This document shows positions 1 through 11,138 of a stretch of 64,000 nt of DNA, piece by piece. Each line of letters starts with the position of its first letter. Position 1 is the stretch's first letter. Origin of the DNA: Gigaspora margarita (taxonomy: Eukaryota > Glomeromycota > Glomeromycetes > Diversisporales > Gigasporaceae); NCBI GenBank assembly GCA_009809945.1, contig WTPW01002437.1, forward strand, positions 9,294 through 73,293. Reading direction: 5' to 3'. The notes beneath the pieces are model-generated. The model searched no databases, had not been told where the DNA came from, and worked only from the letters and a program-made list of their open reading frames with translations. The position numbers and the translations under genes are program-made.

Positions 1-27
1 TACCCGGTGACGGTTAAAACATTATGT

Positions 28-243
28 AATCGTTAAAGATCTGTTAATCGTTATATATTATTTCAAATAATTCTGATTATAATCGATTTATAGATATATA
101 ACGATTTAATATAAAAAATGATATATATCGATTTAGATATATATCGATTTTTAACTAATTAATCGATATATAACGATATTTTATAATCGATATAAAACGA
201 TTAAGTGTTTTATATCGATTAATATCTATATATAAAATTTGCA
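28..243. repeat. AT-rich ATCGATATATA repeat, copy A
   Basis: This block is built from short variants of ATCGATATATA and AACGATT and ends in TATATATAAAATTT. It is nearly the same, in the same orientation, as 9280-9495, sharing the opening AAGATCTGTTAAT and the order of sub-motifs throughout. Related blocks lie at 1124-1556, 14756-15000, 16430-16555, 17980-18080 and 52430-52540. No coding potential is seen. It looks like the terminal or subterminal part of a larger dispersed element rather than a simple satellite. Confidence 0.7.
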
Positions 244-341
244 GATGTAGTTTTCTTGGTGGTATTTGCTATTTGATAATATATATATGCATAAATAAAA
301 AACACATTATTGTATATATATATTATAATGTTAAATGAATT

Positions 342-1108
342 TTTTTTTTTTTTTTAATCTTTGGCAGTCCCACCAAACGAGTTTATTAGATTTTTAATTG
401 ATATTTGGAATGAGAGTACAACTAGCCACACAAGCACTTTTGGTGCCTAATTTAAGTAGTCTGCCCTAAGGTTCATACTAGTTGCCATACCTGCAACCCA
501 ACTACGGGAATTGCCTAATTAAACTCTCTGATTTTTGCCTGCCTGTTCTCACCGCACCCTAACTCATACAATTCAACCTTATCCAGCATGATATTTATTT
601 CAATGCATTCCCAGATATGACTTGCCGCACTATGCCAATCAAACCGATTGACATAGAATTTACCAGAACGATACATGTCCCACAAAATTAATCTCCCAGT
701 TTCTTTTAGCGACCGATGCTACGGCTTTACCTATATACTTGCAGTCCAGATCTCCATAAACCACTGATATCGTCTACTACAACCCTTGTGAGGTTCGTTT
801 TCTGGCCTGGCACCCACTTCTTCTGGTTAGTGCTGTCATAGCCATCCATCTACCTTCTCACTCGGGGTTTGCCAAGGGGTTTCTGTTTTTCCAGTTTCCT
901 GGATTTGCGATATTACACTAACACCATTGTACCGAAGCTCCTATTCGAGATAGTGGAACCAAGATTACAGGTATTATTACCCAACTGATCTGAGCCACAG
1001 TTACCATAATACAGGTTTATTTTCTGAAAACGTCTCTAGTGGGATTCGAACTCTCAACCTGCCGCTTGGGAGGTGACAACCTGTCCACTTCTCTAAATCG
1101 CCACACCC
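342..1108 (-). mobile_element. tRNA-derived SINE, copy 1
   Basis: The element reads on the minus strand. Its head (1108 down to about 1030) is tRNA-like, with an A-box-like stretch and a B-box-like GAGTTCGAATCCCAC. The other end is a run of 15 or more T on the plus strand, which is the poly(A) tail of the minus strand. Flanking 15-bp duplications are 327-341 (AATGTTAAATGAATT) and 1109-1123 (AATATTAAATAAATT), with 2 mismatches. A central domain at about 409-541 recurs in the retroposons at 20271, 27670 and 54087. SINEs are transcribed by RNA polymerase III and moved by LINE machinery. That mechanism is family knowledge. Confidence 0.85.
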
Positions 1109-1123
1109 AATATTAAATAAATT

Positions 1124-1560
1124 ATAAAACTGATTTTGCAATATAAATTAATTAAATTCATTATATGTACTGTATATTTTGGTATAATAAACCCATTTTT
1201 TATTATCAAAATATTAATTGTTTTTATATTGATTAAATATCGATTATTAACTATCATAGATATGTATCGATTATAATCACTATCAATATATTGGTTATAT
1301 ATCAATTACTAACTATCATAGATATATATCGATACTAAATACCCCTGCTGATTTCTATCGATAGTGATAGTAATCGATATATATCTGATATAGATAGTAA
1401 TCGATAAATATCTGATAAGATATATATCAATTATTATCTATATCAGATATATATCGATTACTATCACTATCGATAGAAATTGGCAGGGGTATTTAGTATC
1501 GATATATATCTGACCAGTTAGTAATCGATATATATCTATATATAAAATTTGCTGATGTGT
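1124..1560. repeat. AT-rich repeat block with a 73-bp inverted repeat
   Basis: This block continues the AT-rich repeat interrupted by the SINE. The arms 1321-1393 and 1438-1510 are reverse complements with about 2 mismatches, around a 44-bp loop. The outer end TATATATAAAATTTGC matches the ends near 243, 9495 and 18080. The section 1180-1310 matches 16430-16550, so this and the block at 14756-18080 belong to the same element family. Confidence 0.75.
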
Positions 1561-1898
1561 GTCAGTCCCACATTTTCTAAAAAACAACCAATTTCATAGT
1601 GTTGACATGAATCTTTGACAAATGCTGATTTATAACCTATCTCTCGATATATCAATGCCAGTTTTTTTACGAAATGTAAAATCATTTAAAAAATTTTCTT
1701 TAATCTTCTTTTTTGATATGCACTTTTTTAAGATTATGTTTGAGATGCATTCATCCTGCACTAGTAAAGAAATAATATAAAATTATTAATTTAAAATCTA
1801 CTTCAATTCGATAAAAGTATTTCATTCAAACCTTTATTTATATCTTCCAGATCAAAAGTGTTTTTAATAATAAACCAATCATTCATTAAACATTTTAA
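1561..1898. other. Non-coding AT-rich stretch
   Basis: I see no open frame, terminal repeat or RNA-like structure here. It lies just downstream of the transposase pseudogene on its strand and may include its former 3' end. Confidence 0.5.
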
Positions 1899-3765
1899 TT
1901 AACATGGAAGATTCTTTAAAGCATTATTCGTAAAAGAAAAGCATTTGTCAACACTACTATCAAATAGATAGCATATTGCAAACAATGTTGTATACCATTT
2001 TAGCAAGTCAAGATCTATATTTTTCCGATTTGTCTGTAATACTATATTTTTAAATATACGGTGCACTATTTCTTTTGTCCCTATACCCGTATTTAGCAAA
2101 GTCGCATAATTTTTTGCATGTTGAACTAAATAATAATTCGCATGCAAGTTCAGAAGATTTTCAAAATCTTGGAAAGCCTGATTTGTAATTGTTATTGTTT
2201 TTTTTTATGTTTAAAGTGTGCAATTGTTATGGTTATTATATTGATAAATATTTATTTAATAAATAATGCACTTAATTATATCTGCGAGAGTATTTTCCTT
2301 TCATTATTCAAACATTCATGCAATTTAATATAATCATCTTCCGTAAAAGACTGTTTAAATGATATTGTCATTGATTTTGCTGTTAACACCCAACATTTTA
2401 ACCACAGCTTTATAGCTAGATCACTTCGAGAAATATCTGTTTGCTTCTGAAATAAAGTTAGTTCAGGATTTCTAAAGGATGAAGGTTTTAAGAATCTACT
2501 AAGAACAAATGTGATCATCATGGCCAAATATAAGCAATCTGATATCATGAAACTATCAATATGAGAGATCGGATTTGGTAACTTCTGCCATGTCCTTGGA
2601 TATTCGAATGATTTCCAAAATTTAATAAATTCTAATTTTCCTTCACTAGAAAGTGCGTCAATTGTTATCTTGATAAATCTTAATACCTTTCCAGCCATAA
2701 GATGGTAGACATCATGTGGACACTGAAGATGTCTCTCTCTTTTTAGTCTATCAAGTATTGGTGGTTGTAAATGTAATCCATATTTTGTGGTGAGTTCTTT
2801 ACGTTTTGTTATAGGTAGTGCCACAGAAATTTCTTTGAATTGGTCATCTGTAAGATGATGGTAGCGGGAAACCAATAACAAATCAAACCTTCAGAGGTCC
2901 AAGAATTTTCACTACATTGCATATACGACATCCTCTTATTGCGCTATGCCTTTTGACTCCAGCCAAGTCATTTCCCTGTGGTAGGTTGGCAGTTACGTTG
3001 CTGAGACTTGCAATAATGAGGCATTGGTATCCTTGCACATTCATCATTATTCTTTTTTCTAGTTGTTTCATCTCATTAATGAAAGGCATAATGAATTTAT
3101 TAAAACAACCTCCAAATAGAATGAACCCAAGTACAAAATAATTCTTTAAATACTTTCTTTTGTTAAAAGGTAAATTGCCGATTTGGATATAAACACCTCC
3201 TAGTGAATGATAGACATTACGATATGTCCCAAAATCATCATAATAAAGATCAATATACAATTTATAAACTGGGAAGATACTTCTAATACAGCAAATTTAG
3301 ATAGATGTTTGTAAGAATATGCTATCTTTTAACTTCCAATGCCCTTGATGCTTATAAATAATCTCATGAATAAAAATCAAAGAAGAACTATTAATGTTAT
3401 TTTTACTATAAAGTATAACAATTGTGACGATTTTTACAATAATCTGTAATTCGACAACTATAACTGCATTTTCTATTTCTCTATCTAACAACCACAATTC
3501 ATTATACGATCTGTTTTTTCGATTATTATTCTTCAAGTTATTTGGCAGTTCTTCAAATGTCAAAATTCGTTGAACTGTTATTTTGAGCTTGCTATCTATA
3601 TCTACTATTGCTAAAATTTGACCGAATCTATTTGTTGTCACTGATTCTTTATAGACTATAAACTCTCCACATATATATGTTGCTAAAATTAACATTCATA
3701 ATGTAATTATTGTTTTTAGTATTATGATTATATTTCATTAAATTTTGCAAAGAAATAAGAAACTA

Positions 3766-4082
3766 CCGTATATGTCCGAAAATAAGCTAGTATCTAAAAT
3801 AAGCTACCCCCTGATTTTTTTCAAATATTTTAAAAAATCAGTTAGCAGTTGCTACATATAAAAGTCTAAATTTTAATAAGTAAATCTCAAAAGTGCCATT
3901 AAGTAAACTTGTTCAAATCATCAAAATACACCTACAGTAAAAATTTGGTGTTATTTGGATAACTTTTTATTAGTACGTTTTTTAATTTTTTCAAAAACTC
4001 TATATTTCGAAAATAAGCTATCCTACGTTTTTTCGTGTAATTTTTTGGCCAAAAAAGGTAGCTTATTTTTGGACACATACAG
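3766..4082. mobile_element. TA-flanked MITE, CCGTATA family (317 bp)
   Basis: The terminal inverted repeats are CCGTATATGTCCGAAAATAA at the left and the complement of TTATTTTTGGACACATACAG at the right, flanked by TA at 3764-3765 and 4083-4084. It sits inside the transposase pseudogene between conserved coding blocks. The copy at 55381-55696 has the same ends and nearly the same length. The TA duplication suggests Tc1/mariner-type mobilisation. No transposase is encoded. Confidence 0.85.
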
Positions 4083-4734
4083 TAATAAATAGCTTACTCC
4101 CATTGAGTTGTAAGGATGCATATCCGAATCGTGGAGATTCTTTCCATATATTTTCGTGCCAAAGTTCTTTATTTTTTTTGACATTCTGACCAGGCCCAAA
4201 ATACATTTGGCTAAATAATAAAGGGTTATTGAGAGAATGCCAAATTATATCAATAATAGATAAGTAATACATCTCTTTAATATTTTTAGATGTGGATGGT
4301 GTATTTTTGCTTAAAATATAAATTTTTCATGGTTTGATTAGAAGTAAAAGTAGTCTTTGCCAATACTTTCTAAACTGACGAATATTTATTACTATATCTT
4401 CACTCTTAAACTGTGAATGATGAATTATATCTACCAATTCGTTATAAGCTTGCGTAGCTATTCGAATATATATAATAAATTTAGACTTCATTAATTTTTA
4501 ATAATAAGTAAACTTTTTATATACATATGCTATGTTTTTAAATCCAGCAAAACATTAATGCTTCAGTAAGGTTTTTAAAATATGAGGAAAATTCTCCACT
4601 AATAGATGGCATTTCTTCAATGTTTAATGCTTCGTCAATAATTTTATCAGATTCTTCACTTAGTGCTTTATTCATAGAATCTATTGATATTTCATCATCA
4701 CTTAATATTGTATCATCTTCATTTAATATTTCAT

Positions 4735-4910
4735 CGAATTCTTTACTATCAAATTCTTCACCATCAAATTCTTCACCATCAAATTCTTCACCATCAAACT
4801 CTTCACTGTCAAATGCTTCACTATCAAATGTTTCACTGCTAAATGCTTCATCATCAAATGCTTCATCATCAAATGCTACACTATTGAATGCTTCACTATC
4901 GAACTCTTCA
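4735..4910 (-). repeat. 15-bp in-frame tandem repeat encoding acidic pentapeptides
   Basis: About eleven units of 15 bp encode EFDGE/AFDSE-type pentapeptides in the N-terminal part of the transposase pseudogene. The three units at 4752-4796 are identical or nearly so, and the others have drifted. Being a multiple of three, the array kept the frame open. The plus-strand Ser/Asn-rich frame over it is only its complement. Confidence 0.8.
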
Positions 4911-5267
4911 CTGAACAAATCTTCATTTGGTATTATATAATCAGTTTCTACCTCACAAACGTTCATTCTTTTATAATTAGCTTCTTCATTAGTATATTTT
5001 GCGTTGTTCAAATGTGAGTTAATTGTTTTGCGTAGATGTCTTATATAATTTTGATGTTGTCTATAGGATATATAGCGATTGTGAAACATTGTAAAAATTG
5101 TAAAATTAAAAAAAAAAAAAAAAAAAAAAGAGCAAGAACAATAAAAAGATATTTATTGTGAAATATTATTATCTGGATTTTGAATTTAAAGACCAGAATC
5201 TATAGTATAAATATTATTTTATCTCATGACATTATTTTAATTATTTTTCTTTTTTCTCAAAATAATA

Positions 5268-6831
5268 ATGAGCTCTAGAAATACAAAGAAGCATGCAAAT
5301 GAAAAATTAAGCATGACTAACTCAAATAAAAGGGGCCACAAAAGAAAAGAAGTTATTGCTTCAACAGATGATCCTAATGATCCTTTAGATGATATTATTA
5401 TCCCACAAAGTAAAAATGCAGGCATTAAAAAAGGTCACAAGCAGCAAGAATTAGTTGCTTCATCTTTAAATGACTATGATAACAATACACAAAGTAAAAG
5501 TAAAAGAGGACGCAAGAAGAAGCACGAAACAACTATCTCTTAATCATCACAAATAATTAATAATTTTTTAAATGACAATGATACTGCTCTTAATGATATT
5601 TCTAATGATAATGATATTCTTGACAATTCTAATAATGCTGATATTCTTGATGATATTTTTAATGATGATGACGATGCTTTTAATGAAGTTGATGAACTTG
5701 CAGATCAAAGTTCACTTTCGAGACCAATGTCAACTCCAGAAACAGGATCCAATAATCAAAATACATTAATGCTTGAATCAAGAACTAATAATCAAATTCA
5801 AAAAGAAATTATTTCTTCAAATAGAACATTGCCTTCAAGACTAGTGACAACACCTATTTCAAGAGAAAATAGTCTGATCTATTATAACTCAATATTAGAA
5901 CTAGAACCAAGAAATGAATTTAATTTTTCAAATAGAATTTCGAGAACAAAACCAGTAACAGGTTCAGATTCAAGAACCAATAATCAATTTAACTATAATT
6001 CATTCAATAAAACTTTGAATTCAAGACAGACAACTACTTCGATCTTTTATTCTGACACAATTAATGAAGTTGTTTCTTCACCTTTTGATAAAATATCGAT
6101 TTACTAGCTCTGTTCATGGTTGTGCAAGAATCTCAGCATTCTGCAACTAGCAAATAATATGCATTTATCAATGCAAGCATCTGTTTTAGAGAGATCACAA
6201 TTTATGCCTTTTACTTCTCCTGGTTCATCAACTATATTGCAAAACCAAGGGGATAAGATACAGGCTAATCGTGATTTTTTAGAAGAACTTAAATGTTTCT
6301 TTCTTCGTGTTCAAAATCCTAGAAAAGGCGCATTTGAGAAGTTGGTACTAAAAATTTTTAAGTGTGAGTTCAATTCTACTGAAGATATTGAATATCTTTA
6401 TATAGCAAATAGACACTTTGGTGACTTTAGAAACAGCTTAGTCAATAATGTTATGGATCTGGTTAGCAATTTTAAGGAAACAAGGTTATTTTAGTATTAT
6501 ATTTCAATTTAATAATATTTTTTAATTCATTATAGATTCAAATATTTTATTATAGATCTATCACAGGCCATTTGCAAAAGAAGAAATTTTAGCTTTCATA
6601 GATGAATCTGCAACCATGCATGTGCTGAGTCAGTGATTAAATGCTACTAATATCGATAAACTAAAGGTACAAAATTCTATACGTCATTTATGTAAATTTA
6701 TCCAGCAAGCATTCACTATTAATTATTCATCAAGAAATATTGAAAAGATAAAACCCTTGGATAAATTAACAAAGGACATCACAGTACCCTCGCGAAATAG
6801 AAAAAACTTTGCAAGCAATTTACGTTTATAA
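5268..6831 (+). pseudogene. Decayed two-exon gene divergent from the transposase
   Basis: One frame runs from 5268 to 6484/6494 with only two internal stops (TAA 5541-5543, TAG 6105-6107). A probable intron from about 6485 ends in TTATTATAG at 6555, and a second exon runs from 6556 to TAA 6829-6831 with one internal TGA at 6634-6636. The N-terminus is basic with GRKKK-like patches (residues 20-88). An Asn/Asp-rich acidic stretch follows, then Ser/Thr-rich linker, then a well-structured C-terminal domain (about residues 285-500). I do not recognise a named function. The start is only about 180 bp from the transposase start on the other strand, so the two may have shared a promoter and could be the two genes of one CACTA-like element. 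That link is inference. Confidence 0.6.
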
Positions 6832-6903
6832 CTTGTTTACTTCTAAGTTCATTTGCTTTATTTCACACTTATTTTACAATATTTTTCTTTAATAATTTTA
6901 TAT

Positions 6904-7748
6904 GGTCCGGTGCAAAAATGTAGATACACGATAACTAAAATTTTAAATTTTCTATATATAAAAGTTTTTTAGTTTTAACAATTTAATTACAATTTTTTTA
7001 TATCAAATAAATAGATTCTAGACTATCTTTTAATATATTTTTTATTTTATTTTTATAAACAATTTATTGTATAATAAATTTTTTTTAAAATTCAATTTTT
7101 TTTAAAAAAAAGAGATTTTTTAAAGAAAATTTTAGATTTTTGCTATTTACGCCACCAATATGCAACTTTAGAAGCTTGTACTAAGCAAGTGCATTGCCAT
7201 GAATATGCTAAATATATAGTTAAAATTTGAACTTAATTGGATCAGCAGTTATTAAAATATGAATTTTTAAAATTTTATAACTAAATTACTACGTTTTTAT
7301 AGTAATTATCTAAAATTATACAAAATTATATAGTAAATTTTGTACAATTTTTATAAAACATAGTAATTTGAAAATTAAATTTAAAAAATTTATATCTTAA
7401 TAACTACTGATCCAATTAAGCTCGAATTTTAACCATATATTTAGCATATGCATAGCAAATGCACTTGCATAGTACAAACTTCTAAAGCTGTATATTGGTA
7501 GCGTAAATAGTAAAAATTAAAAATTTTTTTAAAAAATCTTTTTTTTTAAAAAAAATTAAAATTTTCAAAAAATTTATTATACAATAAATTGTCTATAAAA
7601 ATATAATAAAAAATATATTAAAAGATAGCTTAGAATCTACTTTATTTAGTATAAAAAAATTGTAATTAAATTGCTGAAACTGAAAAATTTTTATATATAG
7701 AAAATTTAAAATTTTAATTATCGTGTATCTATATTTTCACTCTGGCCC
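6904..7748. mobile_element. Long snapback MITE (845 bp)
   Basis: The ends are GGTCCGGTGCAAAAATGTAG and, in reverse complement, GGGCCAGAGTGAAAATATAG. Inverted homology then extends through almost the whole element, giving two arms of about 400 bp around a short centre near 7320. The interior motif ATAACTACTGATCCAATTAA (7398-7417) also appears in other element families here. Flanking AT-rich bases allow a short AT or TA duplication, but it cannot be fixed in this sequence. A transcript would form a very long hairpin. Confidence 0.75.
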
Positions 7749-8719
7749 ATATATATATTAAGCAATTGCTTTATTTCATAGTACACTTATTTCACACTAG
7801 CAACAGTACTCGAATATGTCTAATATAAGTCAAATATCTCATATTATTTAAAAATAACTGCTTCTATTAATTTAAAAATCTATATTATCTGATACTTTCT
7901 AGAAGTTTTTCAAATGTTATTTATATAATTTTTGTTATTTGAAGAATAGGTGATAAAAAATTTGCAGGCTTTGACCCAGTTAGAGCTTGCGCTTTTAACC
8001 TGCTATTTTTTTTAGTAAGGTTTGAGTAAGCTTTGTGAACAGGCCCAACTAAGTAAAAATATTAATTTAATCATTTCTTTAAATCAGAACTTATGTGTAC
8101 GAATTCACTTAGCCACCTATAATGGGGTAGTCTCTTTCTTATTTAGTAAGTTAAATGAATCTATAAAAGAAAATATAATGATATTTTATGAGGAATAGCA
8201 TATTTTATGAAGCAAGCAAACTATAATTACATTAAGTATGAATTAGAATTGGGATTGCTAAAATAAGAATACAAAAGAAAAATTTAGTCCAAGTATTTTA
8301 AATGGTCAAGCTCGTTTGCCAACGTTATAGCCTAAAATTGATTTGGCGATAAAAATAAAAAAATGTTTTTAATATTTTAATATAATAAACAACTAACTAC
8401 TCACAAGTCACTACGATAACATGAGTACTCTTCCTAAAATTTGACATGACCACTGCACACGACTAAAAATAAACTAACAATTCAAGAACAGGTATGAAAA
8501 AGTAATAAATAAAATAAAAAAGGAATCGCCTGAACAAGCTAATCAAAATAAGGTACAGTAAGTTAGCCTAAAATAAAATGTTTGACTTCGAATGCAAGTG
8601 CTTATTGTTATTGAATATAAAGCGAATCCAAATCTATTAATGATCATTTGGTGCATACAGTAAGTACAAAATAGGTCATCAATGCATCTCAGCTGCTTCT
8701 TTATCATTTAACCTGAAAT
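7749..8719. other. Non-coding AT-rich stretch
   Basis: No coding frame, terminal repeat pair or RNA gene is evident. Confidence 0.4.
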
Positions 8720-8925
8720 CTGTAAGTTAAAATTTTGAGTTTTGACTATAGCGAATTTAGTACTAGAAAAGTTGTATTATAACTAATTTATAATGTTTTG
8801 ATAGTGTATCACTTTGATATTTTTATAGAATCTTGATATGTATGTATGTTATATAATACTACTGTATTTATCTACACTAAATTCGCTATAGTGAAAACTT
8901 AAATTCTCATTTTGTAGCACTTACA
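8720..8925. mobile_element. Small inverted-repeat element
   Basis: CTATAGCGAATTTAGTAC at 8746 is matched by the inverse ACACTAAATTCGCTATAG ending near 8891. Weaker inverted similarity continues outward (AAATTTTGAGTTTTGA against TGAAAACTTAAATTC). It looks like a MITE of about 150-200 bp, but a clear target duplication is not visible. Confidence 0.5.
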
Positions 8926-9279
8926 TTTATTTTAAGTTGTTAAGACTTCATAATAATATTGTAATAAAATAATTTTGATTTTTTTACGATATAATTCTGG
9001 TATTGTAAAAAAATAAAAAATAACTTTAATACTAAACTTGTTATAATTTGTAGCAAAATTTTAATGATATTAAATTGATATTATTACAATTTTTTATCAA
9101 TTTGCGTAAAGATATTATAATTGTATATTTACGATTTCTATACAATTTTGCTATGATTTAGATATAATATCAAAATAAGATTTTATCTGTATATTAACAA
9201 AATAAACTGTAAAAATATTATGAAGATTAAGTAACTAATTCGTAACAACTTTGTAACAGCTTTGTTGCAAAACACAGGG
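8926..9279. other. Non-coding AT-rich stretch
   Basis: Nothing recognisable. It is the spacer before the second copy of the AT-rich direct repeat. Confidence 0.4.
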
Positions 9280-9495
9280 TTTCTGTAAAGAAGATCTGTT
9301 AATTGTTATATATCAGTTTAAATAATTATGATTATAATCGATTTATAGATATATAACAATTTAATATAGAAAATGATATATATCAATTATAGATATATAT
9401 CAATTTTTATCCAATTAATCGATATATAATGATATTTTATAATTGATATAAAATGATTAAGTGTTATATATCAATCAATATTTATATATAAAATT
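9280..9495. repeat. AT-rich ATCGATATATA repeat, copy B
   Basis: A same-orientation near copy of 28-243 in which CG dinucleotides are often replaced by CA or TG (ATCGATATATAACGATT against ATATATAACAATTT). This is as expected if CpG sites had decayed. It ends in TATATATAAAATTTT directly before the next pseudogene. Confidence 0.7.
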
Positions 9496-9549
9496 TTCCC
9501 AATATTTTAGAACTTCTTAAGTGTCATTTATTGAGAGAGCTTTATACTT

Positions 9550-11132
9550 GAATGAAAATTGCTAATTCTACTAGCATTAATACATTTTTACAGAACTTAA
9601 AAATATATGGTTAAAATGTTCTCAGAATTTGTATAAAGGCTCCATTCCTGATCAAATCTCTTAAGCTCTAACTATTATATTCCAATCAGCATCTATATCA
9701 ACAAAATCAAACACTGAACCACATTTGAACAATAGTGGTATAACAAAAACTAAAATCGAAAATATAGTAAACTTACAATTAGATTTAAGAGCCAACAGCC
9801 TACTATACATTTTGTTTTTTCACAATTTTGACTACAACCTGCAGGAATATCTAAAAAAATTTATAACAAAAATATTAATAATTTATTACTATAGCTTTAT
9901 AGTAAAACTCCTAAAATTGTTCTTGTTCAAGCACCCTCTTTACCTCCAAACCACAAATAAAAAAGAATATTACCTTAAATAGTAATAGTGTTGATGAAAT
10001 TACTAAAGGTATGGCAGATATATCATTAAATATAGCAAAAATAATCAAAAATGTTAATGTTGTTGCTAAAACTGTTAAAAAATCTCAGCAATATTGCTCA
10101 AATAGTGGTAGGATAAAACATAATTCCCATAGCTGTTCTTGAAAGAAAAATAAAAAGAAATATAAAAAGAAAAGCAAAATTAATAATGCTTGCTAGATTC
10201 TAATTTAGATACTTCTTTTAATGTATCTGAATCTAATTCTAATTCTGTATCTAAATCCAGTTCTGAGAATAGTTTTCTAAAAGTGAAAGTTTAAATGTTA
10301 ATATTTTTAGATAAAAAAAAAGTAAAGCAAAAAAGAAAATCAAATAAATTATCTTCTTTTAGAAAAAAGTCTATAAAATCTAAAAAAAAGAATGAGAAAG
10401 AAAGAAAGCCTCAAGTATTTCATATATCCAAAACAAACAAAATAAAACAGACCATCTTAAAAAAAACTATCTGTAAACTTATTCAAAGTAAGTTTGAAAA
10501 AATATTACTACTATACTTGTTACAAAGTTTGATCTCTAATTCTAAAAAAAATTCTGCTATTCAAGATTCAAAGAACTCTAATTCACAAAAAGATAATGAT
10601 TTTATAAATTATCAAGAACCAATACCAGGAATACCAGAAACAGATGGAAAGAAAAACTTTAGATGATCCCATAAAAATTGATTTTATTTAAAAAAAAGAA
10701 CTAGCTACTGATGTTGTAACTACAAAATGCAAGATCAAATGATTAATAATTCTAGTAGCCACTGTGGATTTTGAAGCAAATTTTCTAATTATATCTGAGA
10801 ATATAGCTGAATGATTAAAATTAGATATTAATACAAGGGAAAAACATGATCTTAGAGGTATTGCTACTATTTCTACTAAATTACTTGAAATTGTTCACAA
10901 TATACCAATAAATTTTGCCCAAGGCTATACTATATATTCCAATTTTGTGATAGTTAAATATTCCAAACCCATGCTAATTTTGCTGAATACTCTTCTAGAT
11001 AAATATGATTATAATTTGCTTGTATCGAAATATGAATTAAAACTTGTATATAATAGTAAAGAGTATTTTATTCTAATAAACATGCATAGAGTCAAAAATA
11101 AGCTTGAAGTAAATTGTACTACCACATCTTAG
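9550..11132 (+). pseudogene. Zinc-knuckle / retropepsin-like protein pseudogene
   Basis: The remnant keeps domain order across several frames. A helical N-terminal part includes HLNNSGITKTKIENIVNLQL (9722-9790). A zinc-knuckle-like CSNSGRIKHNSHSC follows at about 10100-10141, with the second Cys replaced by Ser, then Lys- and Ser-rich linkers (10295-10560). An aspartyl-protease-like segment starts near 10680 with VATVDFEANF, where a retropepsin would carry D-S/T-G. The last block (10947-11132) is open and ends NCTTTS. The layout of knuckle, basic linker and protease is gag-like, but I see no reverse transcriptase. At least five in-frame stops and one frame change show it is dead. This multicopy family is known to me from Glomeromycotina. 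Confidence 0.65.
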
Positions 11133-11138
11133 AATAAT

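Larger units (their letters stand above)
1899..5089 (-). pseudogene. CACTA/EnSpm-like transposase pseudogene, MITE-interrupted
   Basis: Fragments of one protein lie in order on the minus strand: an N-terminal acidic repeat part (5089-4538), a segment with MYFGPG and WKESPRFG (4272-4084), GEFIVYKES (3695-3297), YYDDFGTYRNVYHSLGG through GYQCLIIASLSNV to CRICN (3260-2883), and a helical C-terminal part with PHDVYHLMAGK (2881-1899). The YHSLGG...HSAIRGCRICN region resembles the TNP2-like transposase domain of CACTA elements. Frames are broken by stops and shifts, and a 317-bp MITE (3766-4082) lies between coding segments. The order matches a multicopy family I recognise from Glomeromycotina, so this is a relic rather than several small genes. 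The catalytic residues cannot be assigned with confidence. The start at 5089 is the first ATG before the conserved N-terminal block. Confidence 0.75.

Noticed and set aside
28..9495. LTR retrotransposon bounded by the AT-rich direct repeats
   Set aside because: No TG...CA ends, primer-binding site or polypurine tract, and the enclosed genes are of CACTA type and on both strands.
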